Assembly (NCBI GenBank): GCA_036676175.1
Contig: JAKFDL010000043.1
Coordinates: 1-26,459, forward strand
Reading direction: 5' to 3'
DNA length: 26,459 nucleotides
Source: Methylotenera_A sp036676175
GTDB taxonomy: Bacteria; Pseudomonadota; Gammaproteobacteria; Burkholderiales; Methylophilaceae
Positions 9,242 through 16,453 of this stretch are shown piece after piece (within the stretch, counting starts at the first letter, position 1; every line of letters begins with the position of its first letter). A program made the translations under genes and the position numbers. The notes beneath the pieces were generated by a model. That model made no database searches, had not been told where the DNA came from, and worked only from the letters and a program-made list of their open reading frames with translations.

Positions 9242-10402
9242 ATGATTATTAGACAAGAGTCTGTAGATTCAAAATTGGCACTGAAAGACTTGCCAAGCAC
9301 ATCTCCGCTTCCAAGCGCAAATTTGGTATTAGTATTTGGCTCGGTGAAGCGATTTTCAGAAGGAAAATTACAAGGCTTCTTAAAATCACGCTACCCAGCA
9401 GCGCAATTGGTTGGCTGCACAACCTCTGGTGAAATTAGCTCCAGTGGCGTGTATGACGACAGCATCCAAATTACAGCAATTCAGTGGGAAAAAACAATAC
9501 AACGTGTGGCACAAACGAAAATGTCTGGTATGCAAAACTCGTTTGAGGCCGCAGCTGGCCTAGCTAAGCAATTAAAAGCAGATACATTACGTACTGTATT
9601 AGTGATTTCTGACGGCTTAAACGTTAACGGTTCTGAGCTGTTAAAAGGTTTTCAGAGTGTGTTGGGCGATGTACCTATTGTAGGTGGCCTTGCTGGTGAT
9701 GGCGGCGCATTCGTAAAAACACTGCAATTGTTTAACGACACCGTTTCAGACAACCAAGTGATTGCTGTAGGCTTGTACGGTAACGCGCTTATTACTTCTA
9801 GTGGCGCACTTGGCGGCTGGAAACCATACGGCCCACCACGTACAGTGACCCGATCTGAGAAGAACGTGGTATTTGAGATGGACGGCAAGCCTGCATTACC
9901 CCTATATAGAATGTATATCGGCGAGGCGTTTGCACGCGGCCTACCAGGCACTGGCTTAAAATTTCCGTTGGCAGTGATTGAAGAAGGCAAGCGCGACGTA
10001 GAAAAAATTCGTACTTTATTGGCGATAGATAATGCAAACAATAGCTTAACTTTCGCTGGCAACGTTGAGGAAGGTGAAACTGTTCGACTATGTCAAACTA
10101 ATCACGATAGATTAGTGGAAGGTGCCGGTAATGCTGCGAACTTAGTCATGGATGGTTTGAGCAACACCAAAACTAACCAAGCAGGTTTAGCCTTATGTGT
10201 CAGCTGTGTGGGACGAAAGGGTGTGATGGCTGAATTGGTTGGTGACGAAGTCAAGCTAGTACAGCAAATTCTAGGCCCACAAACTAGCGTGACTGGCTTC
10301 TATTCTTATGGCGAACTTGCACCACGTCCCAACACCACCGATAGCGTATTGCACAACCAAACCATGACTATTGGCTATTTAAGTGAAAATTTACTAGCCT
10401 AG
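9242..10402 (+). CDS. FIST domain (FIST_N plus FIST_C) signal-transduction protein
   Basis: The 386-residue soluble protein matches the FIST sensor family. An N-terminal FIST_N half runs from LVLVFGSVKRFSEGKLQGFL through AAQLVGCTTSGEISSSGVYDDS. A glycine-rich GLAGDGGAF stretch follows, and a FIST_C half ends with GFYSYGELAPRPNTTDSVLHNQTMTIGYL. FIST proteins are proposed to bind small molecules such as amino acids and often sit near chemotaxis or sensory kinase genes. This copy has no fused output domain, so it would need a partner. It is divergent from the pilG-chpA operon, whose 244-bp control region it shares, making Pil-Chp the obvious candidate. The ATG at 9242 has AAAGGA eight bases upstream. 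No signal peptide or membrane segment is visible. Confidence 0.9.
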   Translation: MIIRQESVDSKLALKDLPSTSPLPSANLVLVFGSVKRFSEGKLQGFLKSRYPAAQLVGCTTSGEISSSGVYDDSIQITAIQWEKTIQRVAQTKMSGMQNSFEAAAGLAKQLKADTLRTVLVISDGLNVNGSELLKGFQSVLGDVPIVGGLAGDGGAFVKTLQLFNDTVSDNQVIAVGLYGNALITSSGALGGWKPYGPPRTVTRSEKNVVFEMDGKPALPLYRMYIGEAFARGLPGTGLKFPLAVIEEGKRDVEKIRTLLAIDNANNSLTFAGNVEEGETVRLCQTNHDRLVEGAGNAANLVMDGLSNTKTNQAGLALCVSCVGRKGVMAELVGDEVKLVQQILGPQTSVTGFYSYGELAPRPNTTDSVLHNQTMTIGYLSENLLA

Positions 10403-10426
10403 GCATAATTTACTTGAGTTTTAAGC

Positions 10427-10460
10427 AAAAGCACCTGTTCCACACCGGTGCTTTTTGTTT
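10427..10460 (+). terminator. Rho-independent terminator after the FIST gene
   Basis: AAAAGCACC (10427-10435) pairs with GGTGCTTTT (10447-10455) around an 11-nt loop, giving a 9-bp stem that runs into TTTTTGTTTTAT. It starts about 25 nt after the FIST stop, so it separates that gene from tpx. Confidence 0.85.
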
Positions 10461-10507
10461 TATGATAGCCCCTTGAAGATTTACAAAACTAGAAAAGGAA
10501 AAACATC

Positions 10508-11008
10508 ATGTCTAACTCAGTCACACTTAAGGGTAATCCAGTTGATGTTGCGGGCAACTTACCCAAGATTGGTAGCACGGCGCCTAATTTCACATTGGTC
10601 GATAAAGCACTCGCCGATGTCACGCTGGATAATTATGCCGGCAAACGCAAAGTACTCAACATATTCCCCAGTGTAGACACACCGACTTGCGCAGCCTCAG
10701 TGCGCACCTTTAACAAGCTTGCAGCCGGCATGAAGAATACCGTGGTACTGAATATTTCTGCTGACTTGCCATTTGCACAAACCCGCTTTTGCGCAGCAGA
10801 AGGCATTGAAAACGTGCAAAACTTATCTAGCATGCGCGGTCGTGATTTTTTAATGAACTACGGCGTATTGTTGTTCACTAGCAAACTTGCAGGTTTATGT
10901 GCTCGCGCGGTAATTGTCTTAGACGAAAACAATGTGGTAAAACACGTTGAGCTAGTACCAGAAATTGCCAACGAGCCGAACTATGACGCCGCATTGGCAG
11001 TTCTATAA
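10508..11008 (+). CDS. tpx: Thiol peroxidase (Tpx, atypical 2-Cys peroxiredoxin)
   Basis: A 166-residue peroxiredoxin that reduces hydrogen peroxide and alkyl hydroperoxides at the expense of thioredoxin. The peroxidatic cysteine is Cys61 in FPSVDTPTCAASVRTF and the resolving cysteine is Cys95 in QTRFCAAEG. These are the same positions as in E. coli Tpx, and full length is preserved. The N-terminus (VTLKGNPVDVAGNLPKIGSTAPNF) is canonical. AAAAGGA lies just upstream of the ATG. A TATGAT hexamer at 10461-10466, directly after the FIST terminator, may be its -10 element, but no good -35 accompanies it. It appears to be a single-gene unit closed by the hairpin at 11043-11071. No OxyR site was recognised. 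Confidence 0.97.
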   Translation: MSNSVTLKGNPVDVAGNLPKIGSTAPNFTLVDKALADVTLDNYAGKRKVLNIFPSVDTPTCAASVRTFNKLAAGMKNTVVLNISADLPFAQTRFCAAEGIENVQNLSSMRGRDFLMNYGVLLFTSKLAGLCARAVIVLDENNVVKHVELVPEIANEPNYDAALAVL

Positions 11009-11042
11009 TTTAACCTAATTACAATAGATTCAAAACATCTGT

Positions 11043-11082
11043 CCTGTAAGCCAATATACAAGGCTTACAGGGCATTATTTTT
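11043..11082 (+). terminator. Rho-independent terminator after tpx
   Basis: CCTGTAAGCC (11043-11052) and GGCTTACAGG (11062-11071) form a perfect 10-bp stem with a 9-nt loop, followed on the plus strand by GCATTATTTTT. The T run follows only on the plus strand, so it serves tpx rather than the convergent MazG-like gene. The loop resembles that of a second palindrome at 24286-24310. Confidence 0.75.
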
Positions 11083-11100
11083 GGCCAGTACTTATTGTAT

Positions 11101-11454
11101 TTACTGATATTCAGTATATTTAGCGTTGCTACCTTTGACTTTTTCTACTGGGTACTTTTGTGCATTCAGGTCAATTTTTTGATTGGCTGCCTCGATCAAG
11201 TCAATCTCTAGCACTTCGGCAATTCTAAGCAAGTACACAAACGTATCTGCCAGTTCATGACTCACTGCCTCCCGTTTTTCTGAAGACAACTGTTGGCTTT
11301 GTTGTGGCGTATCCCATTGAAACTGCTCCACTAACTCTGCCGCCTCCACAATCATCGCCATCGCCAAATTTTTGGGCGTGTGAAATTGGGCCCAGTCACG
11401 TTCAGCCACAAATTGATTCACACGTACGCGCAAATCCTGCAAAGAATCACTCAT
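11101..11454 (-). CDS. MazG-like nucleotide pyrophosphohydrolase (RS21-C6/DCTPP1 type)
   Basis: A 117-residue all-alpha pyrophosphatase expected to hydrolyse (d)NTPs, often dCTP or modified dCTP, to the monophosphate and pyrophosphate. The metal-binding signatures are EAAELVEQFQW (EExxE-type helix) and HELADTFVYLLRIAEVL (ExxD helix). The flanking RDWAQFHTPKNLAMAM and NAQKYPVEKVKGSNAKYTE are typical of the DCTPP1-like branch. The frame extends upstream, overlapping the methyltransferase gene, but ATG 11454 is chosen. It has AAGGAG seven or eight bases before it and lies 22 nt after the upstream stop at 11477. It is the last gene of the RNase-led cluster. The exact nucleotide substrate cannot be read from sequence. 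Confidence 0.9.
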   Translation of the reverse strand: MSDSLQDLRVRVNQFVAERDWAQFHTPKNLAMAMIVEAAELVEQFQWDTPQQSQQLSSEKREAVSHELADTFVYLLRIAEVLEIDLIEAANQKIDLNAQKYPVEKVKGSNAKYTEYQ

Positions 11455-11476
11455 GCGCCTTCTCCTTACGGTTGTA

Positions 11477-12619
11477 CTATTTTCTATTGCTTCCGGCCAC
11501 CATTTTAATCTCGAACAATCGACACTCCAGTGGCCCATTAAATAATGGGGTGCGCTTACTGGGGGTGAGTCGCATCAGTTTTGGCAAACGCATATCATTA
11601 GTCAAAAAATAGGTATTCCAGCCAGCAAATTTACGCTTTAACGCTTCGCCCATTTTTGGGTACAGTAACGCAAGCTCTTCATCTTCGCCAATTCGCACCC
11701 CATATGGTGGGTTGGCAATTAGCACCCCATTATCAGCGGGCGGAATCACTGCAGTGATATCCACCTGCGTGAGTTGCACTGCCTCTAATAGCCCCGCTTC
11801 ACTTAAGTTTTGACGCGCCACGCGTACTGCACGCAAATCTACATCGCTACCATACAGTCTTTGAAAACTGACAGGTTTAGCATTTTTTAGCGCGGTATTT
11901 TTAATTTTTTTCCAGGTATCGCTCTCGTAATTTTTTAGTTTTTCAAAACCAAAATTGCGATGCAGGCCAGGTGCGATATTCAGCGCCATCATCGCCGCCT
12001 CTAACAAAAAGGTGCCACTACCGCACATCGGGTCTAATAGCGGCTGCCCAGCTTGCCAACCACTTAGTTGCAAAATGCCAGCAGCAAGATTCTCACGCAA
12101 AGGCGCCTCGATACTGGCTTTGCGGTTGCCTCGCATATAGAGTGCATCACCCGAGGTATCCACATAAAACTGGTAATTTTCTGCAGTCAAATAAGCGTGA
12201 ATACGCACCGCAGGTGTTTTCGTATCGATATAGGGACGCGAATCAACCACTTGCCTGAACTTGTCACACACCGCATCTTTTATGCGCAAGGTGGCAAATT
12301 CAAGGCTTTTAAGCGGACATTTTACGCCGGTTACTTTCACCATAAAATCGTGCTTTACATCAAACCAATTCGGCCAGTTTATTTTATACGCCGCTTGATA
12401 CAAATCGTCTTCAGTCGCGTATTTACCCTGTCCGACTTGCATCAGAATGCGGGTGGCAATACGTGAATGTAAATTAGCGCTGTAGCACACCGCCAACTCA
12501 CCCGCAAACGCCACGCCGCCATCGGTGGGTTTTATATCTTTAGCACCTGCGAGCTTAATTTCATTGGCCAGCAACGCCTCGAGGCCACGCGGGCAGGTTG
12601 CAAAATATTGGTTCATCAT
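11477..12619 (-). CDS. rlmL: THUMP-domain RNA methyltransferase, RlmL-like (23S rRNA m2G2445 type)
   Basis: A 380-residue SAM-dependent methyltransferase equivalent to the N-terminal (RlmL) half of the E. coli RlmKL fusion, without the RlmK half. The ferredoxin-like/THUMP N-terminus reads YFATCPRGLEALLANEIKLAGA, then GGVAFAGELAVCYSANLHSRIATRILM. The catalytic domain shows SAM motif I (DPMCGSGTFLLEAAMMALNIAPGL), YGSDVDLRAVRVARQNL and the IANPPYGVRIG catalytic loop, as in exocyclic-amine (N2-guanine) methyltransferases. The start is ATG 12619 or the adjacent ATG 12616. Only one base separates it from the stop of the upstream gene, so translation is probably coupled. The family is sure; assignment to G2445 of 23S rRNA is inferred from similarity. 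Confidence 0.88.
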   Translation of the reverse strand: MMNQYFATCPRGLEALLANEIKLAGAKDIKPTDGGVAFAGELAVCYSANLHSRIATRILMQVGQGKYATEDDLYQAAYKINWPNWFDVKHDFMVKVTGVKCPLKSLEFATLRIKDAVCDKFRQVVDSRPYIDTKTPAVRIHAYLTAENYQFYVDTSGDALYMRGNRKASIEAPLRENLAAGILQLSGWQAGQPLLDPMCGSGTFLLEAAMMALNIAPGLHRNFGFEKLKNYESDTWKKIKNTALKNAKPVSFQRLYGSDVDLRAVRVARQNLSEAGLLEAVQLTQVDITAVIPPADNGVLIANPPYGVRIGEDEELALLYPKMGEALKRKFAGWNTYFLTNDMRLPKLMRLTPSKRTPLFNGPLECRLFEIKMVAGSNRK

Positions 12620-12620
12620 A

Positions 12621-13436
12621 TTATTTCTTACTCATTAAATACTGGTTATTAATCTGTGGGTTATGTTCGCACAGTTTTTCTAAAAAACTTACAAATTCGA
12701 TGTGATGCGGTTTTTGAAACTGAGTTTCTAATGCTTTGGCTCGATCGAGCAGTTTGACGCTAAAAATTTCAGGTACTGTTTTAAAGCCGGCTTTAAAACC
12801 AAACACGACAATATTGCCAGGCTTACCCGTTGGCAATATCAATACTTTATCTTCAAAACTTTGTTCAATGCGACGCAAATAAACATCAAAATTTTTGTCG
12901 CTGCCCCATAAATTAATCACAAAAATGCCATCATGACTTAAGCCCGCCTCACAGAGATCAAAAAAATCCTGGCTACAAAAATCAGGCGGGATCCCAACGC
13001 TATCAAATGCATCTATCATCAGCACATCGGTGCTGTTAGGGTGACTGGCCAAGTAGGTGAGGCCATCACCTTCAATGACACTCAGTCTTTCGTCATTATC
13101 TGGCACAAAAAAGTGGCTACGCGCAGTACTGATAATCTGCGGATTAATTTCTACTACTGTCTGAATAATTTCCGGACAAAATGCATGAATAAATTTTGGT
13201 ACCGAGCCCCCACCCAAACCGATGCTCAGTACCCGCTTGGTCGTTTGGGTAAACAACAGAAAGCCCATCATGCCGCGCGAATAGGCCAACTCTAGCGCAA
13301 ATGGGCTTTTGATGCGCATGCTGCTTTGTATGGTGACAGAGCCCAAATACAGTGAGCGCACGCCATCAACTTCGATCACCTCAACGGTGGCAAACTCAGA
13401 CACACTTTTATGGATTTTGCGATTAAATCTGAACAT
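12621..13436 (-). CDS. Spermidine-synthase-like (aminopropyltransferase/methyltransferase fold) protein
   Basis: A 271-residue Rossmann-fold protein related to SpeE. Visible elements are VLSIGLGGGSVPKF (residues 69-82), the acidic VVEINP (Glu96), the GDGLTYL loop (Asp124) and DAFDSVG (Asp142, Asp145), followed by SQDFFDLCEAGL, which mirrors the SpeE gate region. Two points argue against a standard spermidine synthase. The GGGDG motif, whose Asp contacts decarboxylated SAM, reads GGGSV, and the catalytic D-S-T-D-P is D-A-F-D-S. It lies between an exoribonuclease and an rRNA methyltransferase (gaps of 4 and 1 nt), with no speD or speA nearby. A role in RNA metabolism or methyl transfer is as plausible as polyamine synthesis. 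The ATG at 13436 has only a weak ribosome site. Confidence 0.8.
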   Translation of the reverse strand: MFRFNRKIHKSVSEFATVEVIEVDGVRSLYLGSVTIQSSMRIKSPFALELAYSRGMMGFLLFTQTTKRVLSIGLGGGSVPKFIHAFCPEIIQTVVEINPQIISTARSHFFVPDNDERLSVIEGDGLTYLASHPNSTDVLMIDAFDSVGIPPDFCSQDFFDLCEAGLSHDGIFVINLWGSDKNFDVYLRRIEQSFEDKVLILPTGKPGNIVVFGFKAGFKTVPEIFSVKLLDRAKALETQFQKPHHIEFVSFLEKLCEHNPQINNQYLMSKK

Positions 13437-13440
13437 GGCG

Positions 13441-15342
13441 CTAAATTTCTACACTTTCTTCGCTAACATCAACTAAAGCTTCCACCAGCTTTGTTTCAAT
13501 CACAGCCTTAAACTTGCAGTTCAGCTCCATCAATAAAGTGTCGATATGCTTGATTTCTAATAACACTTTTGTCCCGACTTTCAATTCAGGCAAGCTGGGC
13601 ACCTTTGTAATATAAAACATGCCGTCAATACGCACCAAGTTGTCACGCCAAATCGTGGCAGTCACTTCTGTGAGCTTTTCTTGAATCAAGTATTGCAAAC
13701 ACCAGTAGCGCTCCATACGCATTTGAAACTCGCTGTAAGCGTTATAAGTTTGGTCAAAGTTGCGGATAATGACATTCAACTTGCCATCCGCTGCGTTATA
13801 GGGCGCTGTTTGTTGATTAAGCATGGCAATCAACTGACGCTGGTTGACTAAATCGACCGCCCTTCTTAAGGGTGAAGTACACCAGGCATATTGCGCCACA
13901 CCCAGGCCCTGATGTGGTTCTGCGGCATGTGTCATAAACACTTTGCCACCTGTTTGCGCACGATAAATACCCGGTATATTAGCTTCTTTCAATAAACCAC
14001 CCCAATGACTATTGGCGTAAATCATTAGTTCTGCCACCAGTTTATCCATAGGACTGCCACGCTCGCGCGGGACAATTTTCACAATGCCATCGGTCACATA
14101 AAAGTTGTAATCAATTTGCGGCATTTGATTTGGGTTGTGCTTGCCTCGCGCTTTTTCCAAACTCTCTGCAAAGTCAAACAAGCACTTCAGTTGCTGCCAA
14201 TAAGCATGACCACTATTTGCGGCTAACGTGTTCACATTAAAAAATGGCTCTAATTCATCATGGCGCAAATTAGCTGCCACTTTGATACTTTCAAGCTTAG
14301 TTACATTAGCCACAATTTCAAATGCTGGCGTAATTTCGCAATATAAACTTAACGCAGGTTTAGTTTCGCCTGCATCTAAACTAAAAGGTTTCACCACATC
14401 ATCGGGCAACATGGTGATTTTATTACCTGGCATATACACGGTAGAAAGACGGCTAAGTACCATTTCATCTAAGGCGCTATCTGGCAGTACCGCCAAACTT
14501 GGCGCAGCGATGTGAACACCTATGCGCGTATTGCCATTAGGCAATGTTTCCAAGCTGAACGCATCGTCAATTTCGGTGGTGGTGGCATCATCGATACTAA
14601 AGCAGGTCACATTTGCCAGAGGTATGTCGTCAGAGATTTCAGGCATGTCATAGGCAGGAAAATCCGTGCCAGCTTGACCATTCTTATCTGGAAACATCTC
14701 GCGTAAAAACGCACCTAAGTGATAGTCGTGTGCGTTGTGAATCAGCCCGCAATCATGCATCACCGTCAGCGCCAATCTGCCTGATGTTTGCGCCGCCTCG
14801 TCTATCGCTTTCCACTCCAGCGAGTTTTTATCGGGGTTATAAACCAGGCTGTCAGCCTTATTTATAAAGCCATCTGGCATAGTCTTATTATTGAGCTGCT
14901 GCACCCAAACTGCCATTTGCTCGGCTTGCAGTTTTTTGCGCTCTACGGCGGCAAGAGCCAACTTGAGGGTCTCGGCTGGGGCTGCTTTATAGCGGCCTTT
15001 ACCTTTACGGTAAAAATAAATGGGGGCGCCATGCAGTTTAATCGCGGTTGCTGCCGCCTCTATTGCACTGGGTTTTTTACCATAATACTCTGCAGCTAAA
15101 TCTTCAAAACCAAACTCCGGTTCACCACAGCATTCCCACAAAAACTCCACTTCTAATTCTTCTGCCTCGCTAGCAGCCGCATCCATAAAGCCCTGCAAAG
15201 CATGTTCAAACCGTAATAGCACATTAGCCGCTTTAATTTTGCTGCGTTTACCGGTGACAGACTCTACTTGCAGCGAACCTGCATTTTCGGTCATCACCGT
15301 CGCCACTTTAAACTGGCCTTCTTCTTCATAAAATATATTCAT
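13441..15342 (-). CDS. RNase II/R-family exoribonuclease (RNB domain)
   Basis: A 633-residue 3'-5' exoribonuclease. The RNB active site is FSIDDATTTEIDDAF: Asp251, Glu257, Asp259 and Asp260 align with E. coli RNase II Asp201, Asp207, Asp209 and Asp210, so the second ligand is Glu instead of Asp. The distal signature YAWCTSPLRRAVDLVNQRQ corresponds to the SP.RRY.DL motif that contacts the nucleotide. The last 80 residues look like the S1-type RNA-binding barrel. Length fits RNase II (about 640) better than RNase R (about 800), and the N-terminus lacks recognisable cold-shock repeats. ATG 15342 is preferred over a TTG 27 nt upstream. There is no Shine-Dalgarno, but TAAAAT ends 7 nt before the ATG. 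It heads the cluster that ends with the MazG-like gene. Confidence 0.88.
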   Translation of the reverse strand: MNIFYEEEGQFKVATVMTENAGSLQVESVTGKRSKIKAANVLLRFEHALQGFMDAAASEAEELEVEFLWECCGEPEFGFEDLAAEYYGKKPSAIEAAATAIKLHGAPIYFYRKGKGRYKAAPAETLKLALAAVERKKLQAEQMAVWVQQLNNKTMPDGFINKADSLVYNPDKNSLEWKAIDEAAQTSGRLALTVMHDCGLIHNAHDYHLGAFLREMFPDKNGQAGTDFPAYDMPEISDDIPLANVTCFSIDDATTTEIDDAFSLETLPNGNTRIGVHIAAPSLAVLPDSALDEMVLSRLSTVYMPGNKITMLPDDVVKPFSLDAGETKPALSLYCEITPAFEIVANVTKLESIKVAANLRHDELEPFFNVNTLAANSGHAYWQQLKCLFDFAESLEKARGKHNPNQMPQIDYNFYVTDGIVKIVPRERGSPMDKLVAELMIYANSHWGGLLKEANIPGIYRAQTGGKVFMTHAAEPHQGLGVAQYAWCTSPLRRAVDLVNQRQLIAMLNQQTAPYNAADGKLNVIIRNFDQTYNAYSEFQMRMERYWCLQYLIQEKLTEVTATIWRDNLVRIDGMFYITKVPSLPELKVGTKVLLEIKHIDTLLMELNCKFKAVIETKLVEALVDVSEESVEI

Positions 15343-15375
15343 AGGCGCTATTTTACATGGCTTTAGCAAGCTCTC

Positions 15376-15384
15376 TGATAAAAT
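15376..15384 (+). promoter_or_regulatory. Extended -10 promoter element for the CobW-family gene
   Basis: TGATAAAAT matches the extended -10 pattern TGnTAtAAT with one mismatch. Counting seven bases from its end puts the transcription start on the A of the ATG at 15391. No -35 is present at normal spacing, which extended -10 promoters tolerate. The assignment is inferred from sequence only. Confidence 0.45.
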
Positions 15385-15390
15385 ACGGTA

Positions 15391-16392
15391 ATGGACAATC
15401 GTATTCCCGTTACCTTACTGACTGGCTTTTTAGGCTCAGGCAAAACCACGCTACTGAATCATTTACTGGCGCAACCAGCAATGAAAGACAGTGCTGTCAT
15501 CATCAACGAGTTAGGAACTACTGGGTTAGACCATATTCTGGCCACCCAAGTAGATAGCGAACAGATTGCAGATAACACCGTATTATTAAGCAGTGGCTGT
15601 GTATGTTGCACGCTAAAAAATGAGTTGGCGGACACCATACGTGATTTATTTTTCAAGCGCGCACTGCAAGCCATCCCTCAATTTAATCGCATTATTATCG
15701 AAACCACTGGCATGGCAGATCCTGGCCCGATTTTGGGAAATCTGCTGAACGAGCCCGTTATCGAAAGCGTGTTTCGGTTAGATGCAGTGGTAGTAACTGT
15801 GGACAGTGAATATGGGTTGCAGCATTTAAATGATCACTTGGAGGCGCGCAAGCAAGCCGCAGTCGCTGACGTATTGCTGCTCACCAAAACCGATTTAGCG
15901 ACGCCAGAACAACTATCTGACTTAAAAGAAAAACTGATCACCATTAACCCTGGCGCAACCCAACATAAAATCAGCATGGGCAAAATCGAGCCTGATTATA
16001 TTATCGACGTTGGCCTGTTTGACCCATCCGGGCAAAACGCAGAACCACAACGCTGGTTACGTGCACCTGTAAAGCCTTCCTCAATGCTACAAAAGCAGCA
16101 TGCAGAAATTGATAGTTTCACTGTCACCCTGCCAAACCCAATCAATTGGCGCGATTTAAAACCAGTCATTCTAAAGTTGTGCCAAGCGCATGGTAAAAAT
16201 TTATTGCGTTTAAAGGGCATTATCCACGCCGCTGACCAACCTGCCCCGCTAGCGATTCATGCGGTGCATTTCACGCCATACCCGCCGACCTTACTGGAAG
16301 GCTGGAATGAAGATGAACCGACTTCGCGTATTGTCATTATTGGTAAAGGGCTAGATGAACTGGAAGTACGTAAAAAACTAACGCAATTTTAA
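15391..16392 (+). CDS. CobW/COG0523-family zinc metallochaperone GTPase
   Basis: A 333-residue G3E GTPase of the YjiA/CobW/ZNG group, which delivers zinc or another metal to client proteins. It has Walker A GFLGSGKT (12-19), the metal-binding CxCC motif (Cys70, Cys72, Cys73 in SSGCVCCTLKNEL), IETTGMADPGPIL as switch/Walker B, the guanine-specificity LLTKTDL, and a C-terminal CobW_C domain from about residue 225 ending with RIVIIGKGLDELEVRKKL. No cobalamin-synthesis gene is nearby, so the CobW name is generic. It diverges from the RNase gene with only 48 nt between the ATGs. The start at 15391 has no Shine-Dalgarno. An extended -10 TGATAAAAT (15376-15384) ends 6 nt before it, so the mRNA may be leaderless. 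No Zur site was seen. Confidence 0.92.
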   Translation: MDNRIPVTLLTGFLGSGKTTLLNHLLAQPAMKDSAVIINELGTTGLDHILATQVDSEQIADNTVLLSSGCVCCTLKNELADTIRDLFFKRALQAIPQFNRIIIETTGMADPGPILGNLLNEPVIESVFRLDAVVVTVDSEYGLQHLNDHLEARKQAAVADVLLLTKTDLATPEQLSDLKEKLITINPGATQHKISMGKIEPDYIIDVGLFDPSGQNAEPQRWLRAPVKPSSMLQKQHAEIDSFTVTLPNPINWRDLKPVILKLCQAHGKNLLRLKGIIHAADQPAPLAIHAVHFTPYPPTLLEGWNEDEPTSRIVIIGKGLDELEVRKKLTQF

Positions 16393-16410
16393 TATCGAGC
16401 TCTACAAATG

Positions 16411-16437
16411 AAAAAGGGCTGCCGTCACCGGCAGCCC
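16411..16437 (-). terminator. Rho-independent terminator of nrdAB
   Basis: GGGCTGCCG (16416-16424) and CGGCAGCCC (16429-16437) form a perfect 9-bp GC-rich stem with a 4-nt loop. On the minus strand the stem is followed by TTTTTCATTTG. It lies 17-40 nt past the nrdB stop. The plus strand has no T run after it, so it is not an efficient terminator for the convergent CobW-family gene. Confidence 0.9.
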
Positions 16438-16453
16438 CTAGAAAAGCCAGATA

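Noticed and set aside
11455..11538. Longer N-terminus of the MazG-like protein
   Set aside because: It would overlap the methyltransferase gene and adds sequence foreign to the family, while ATG 11454 has a strong AAGGAG.
15343..15369. TTG start of the RNase nine codons upstream
   Set aside because: It is a rare start codon without ribosome site and reads through the proposed -10 element; MNIFYEEEGQ is a more natural start.
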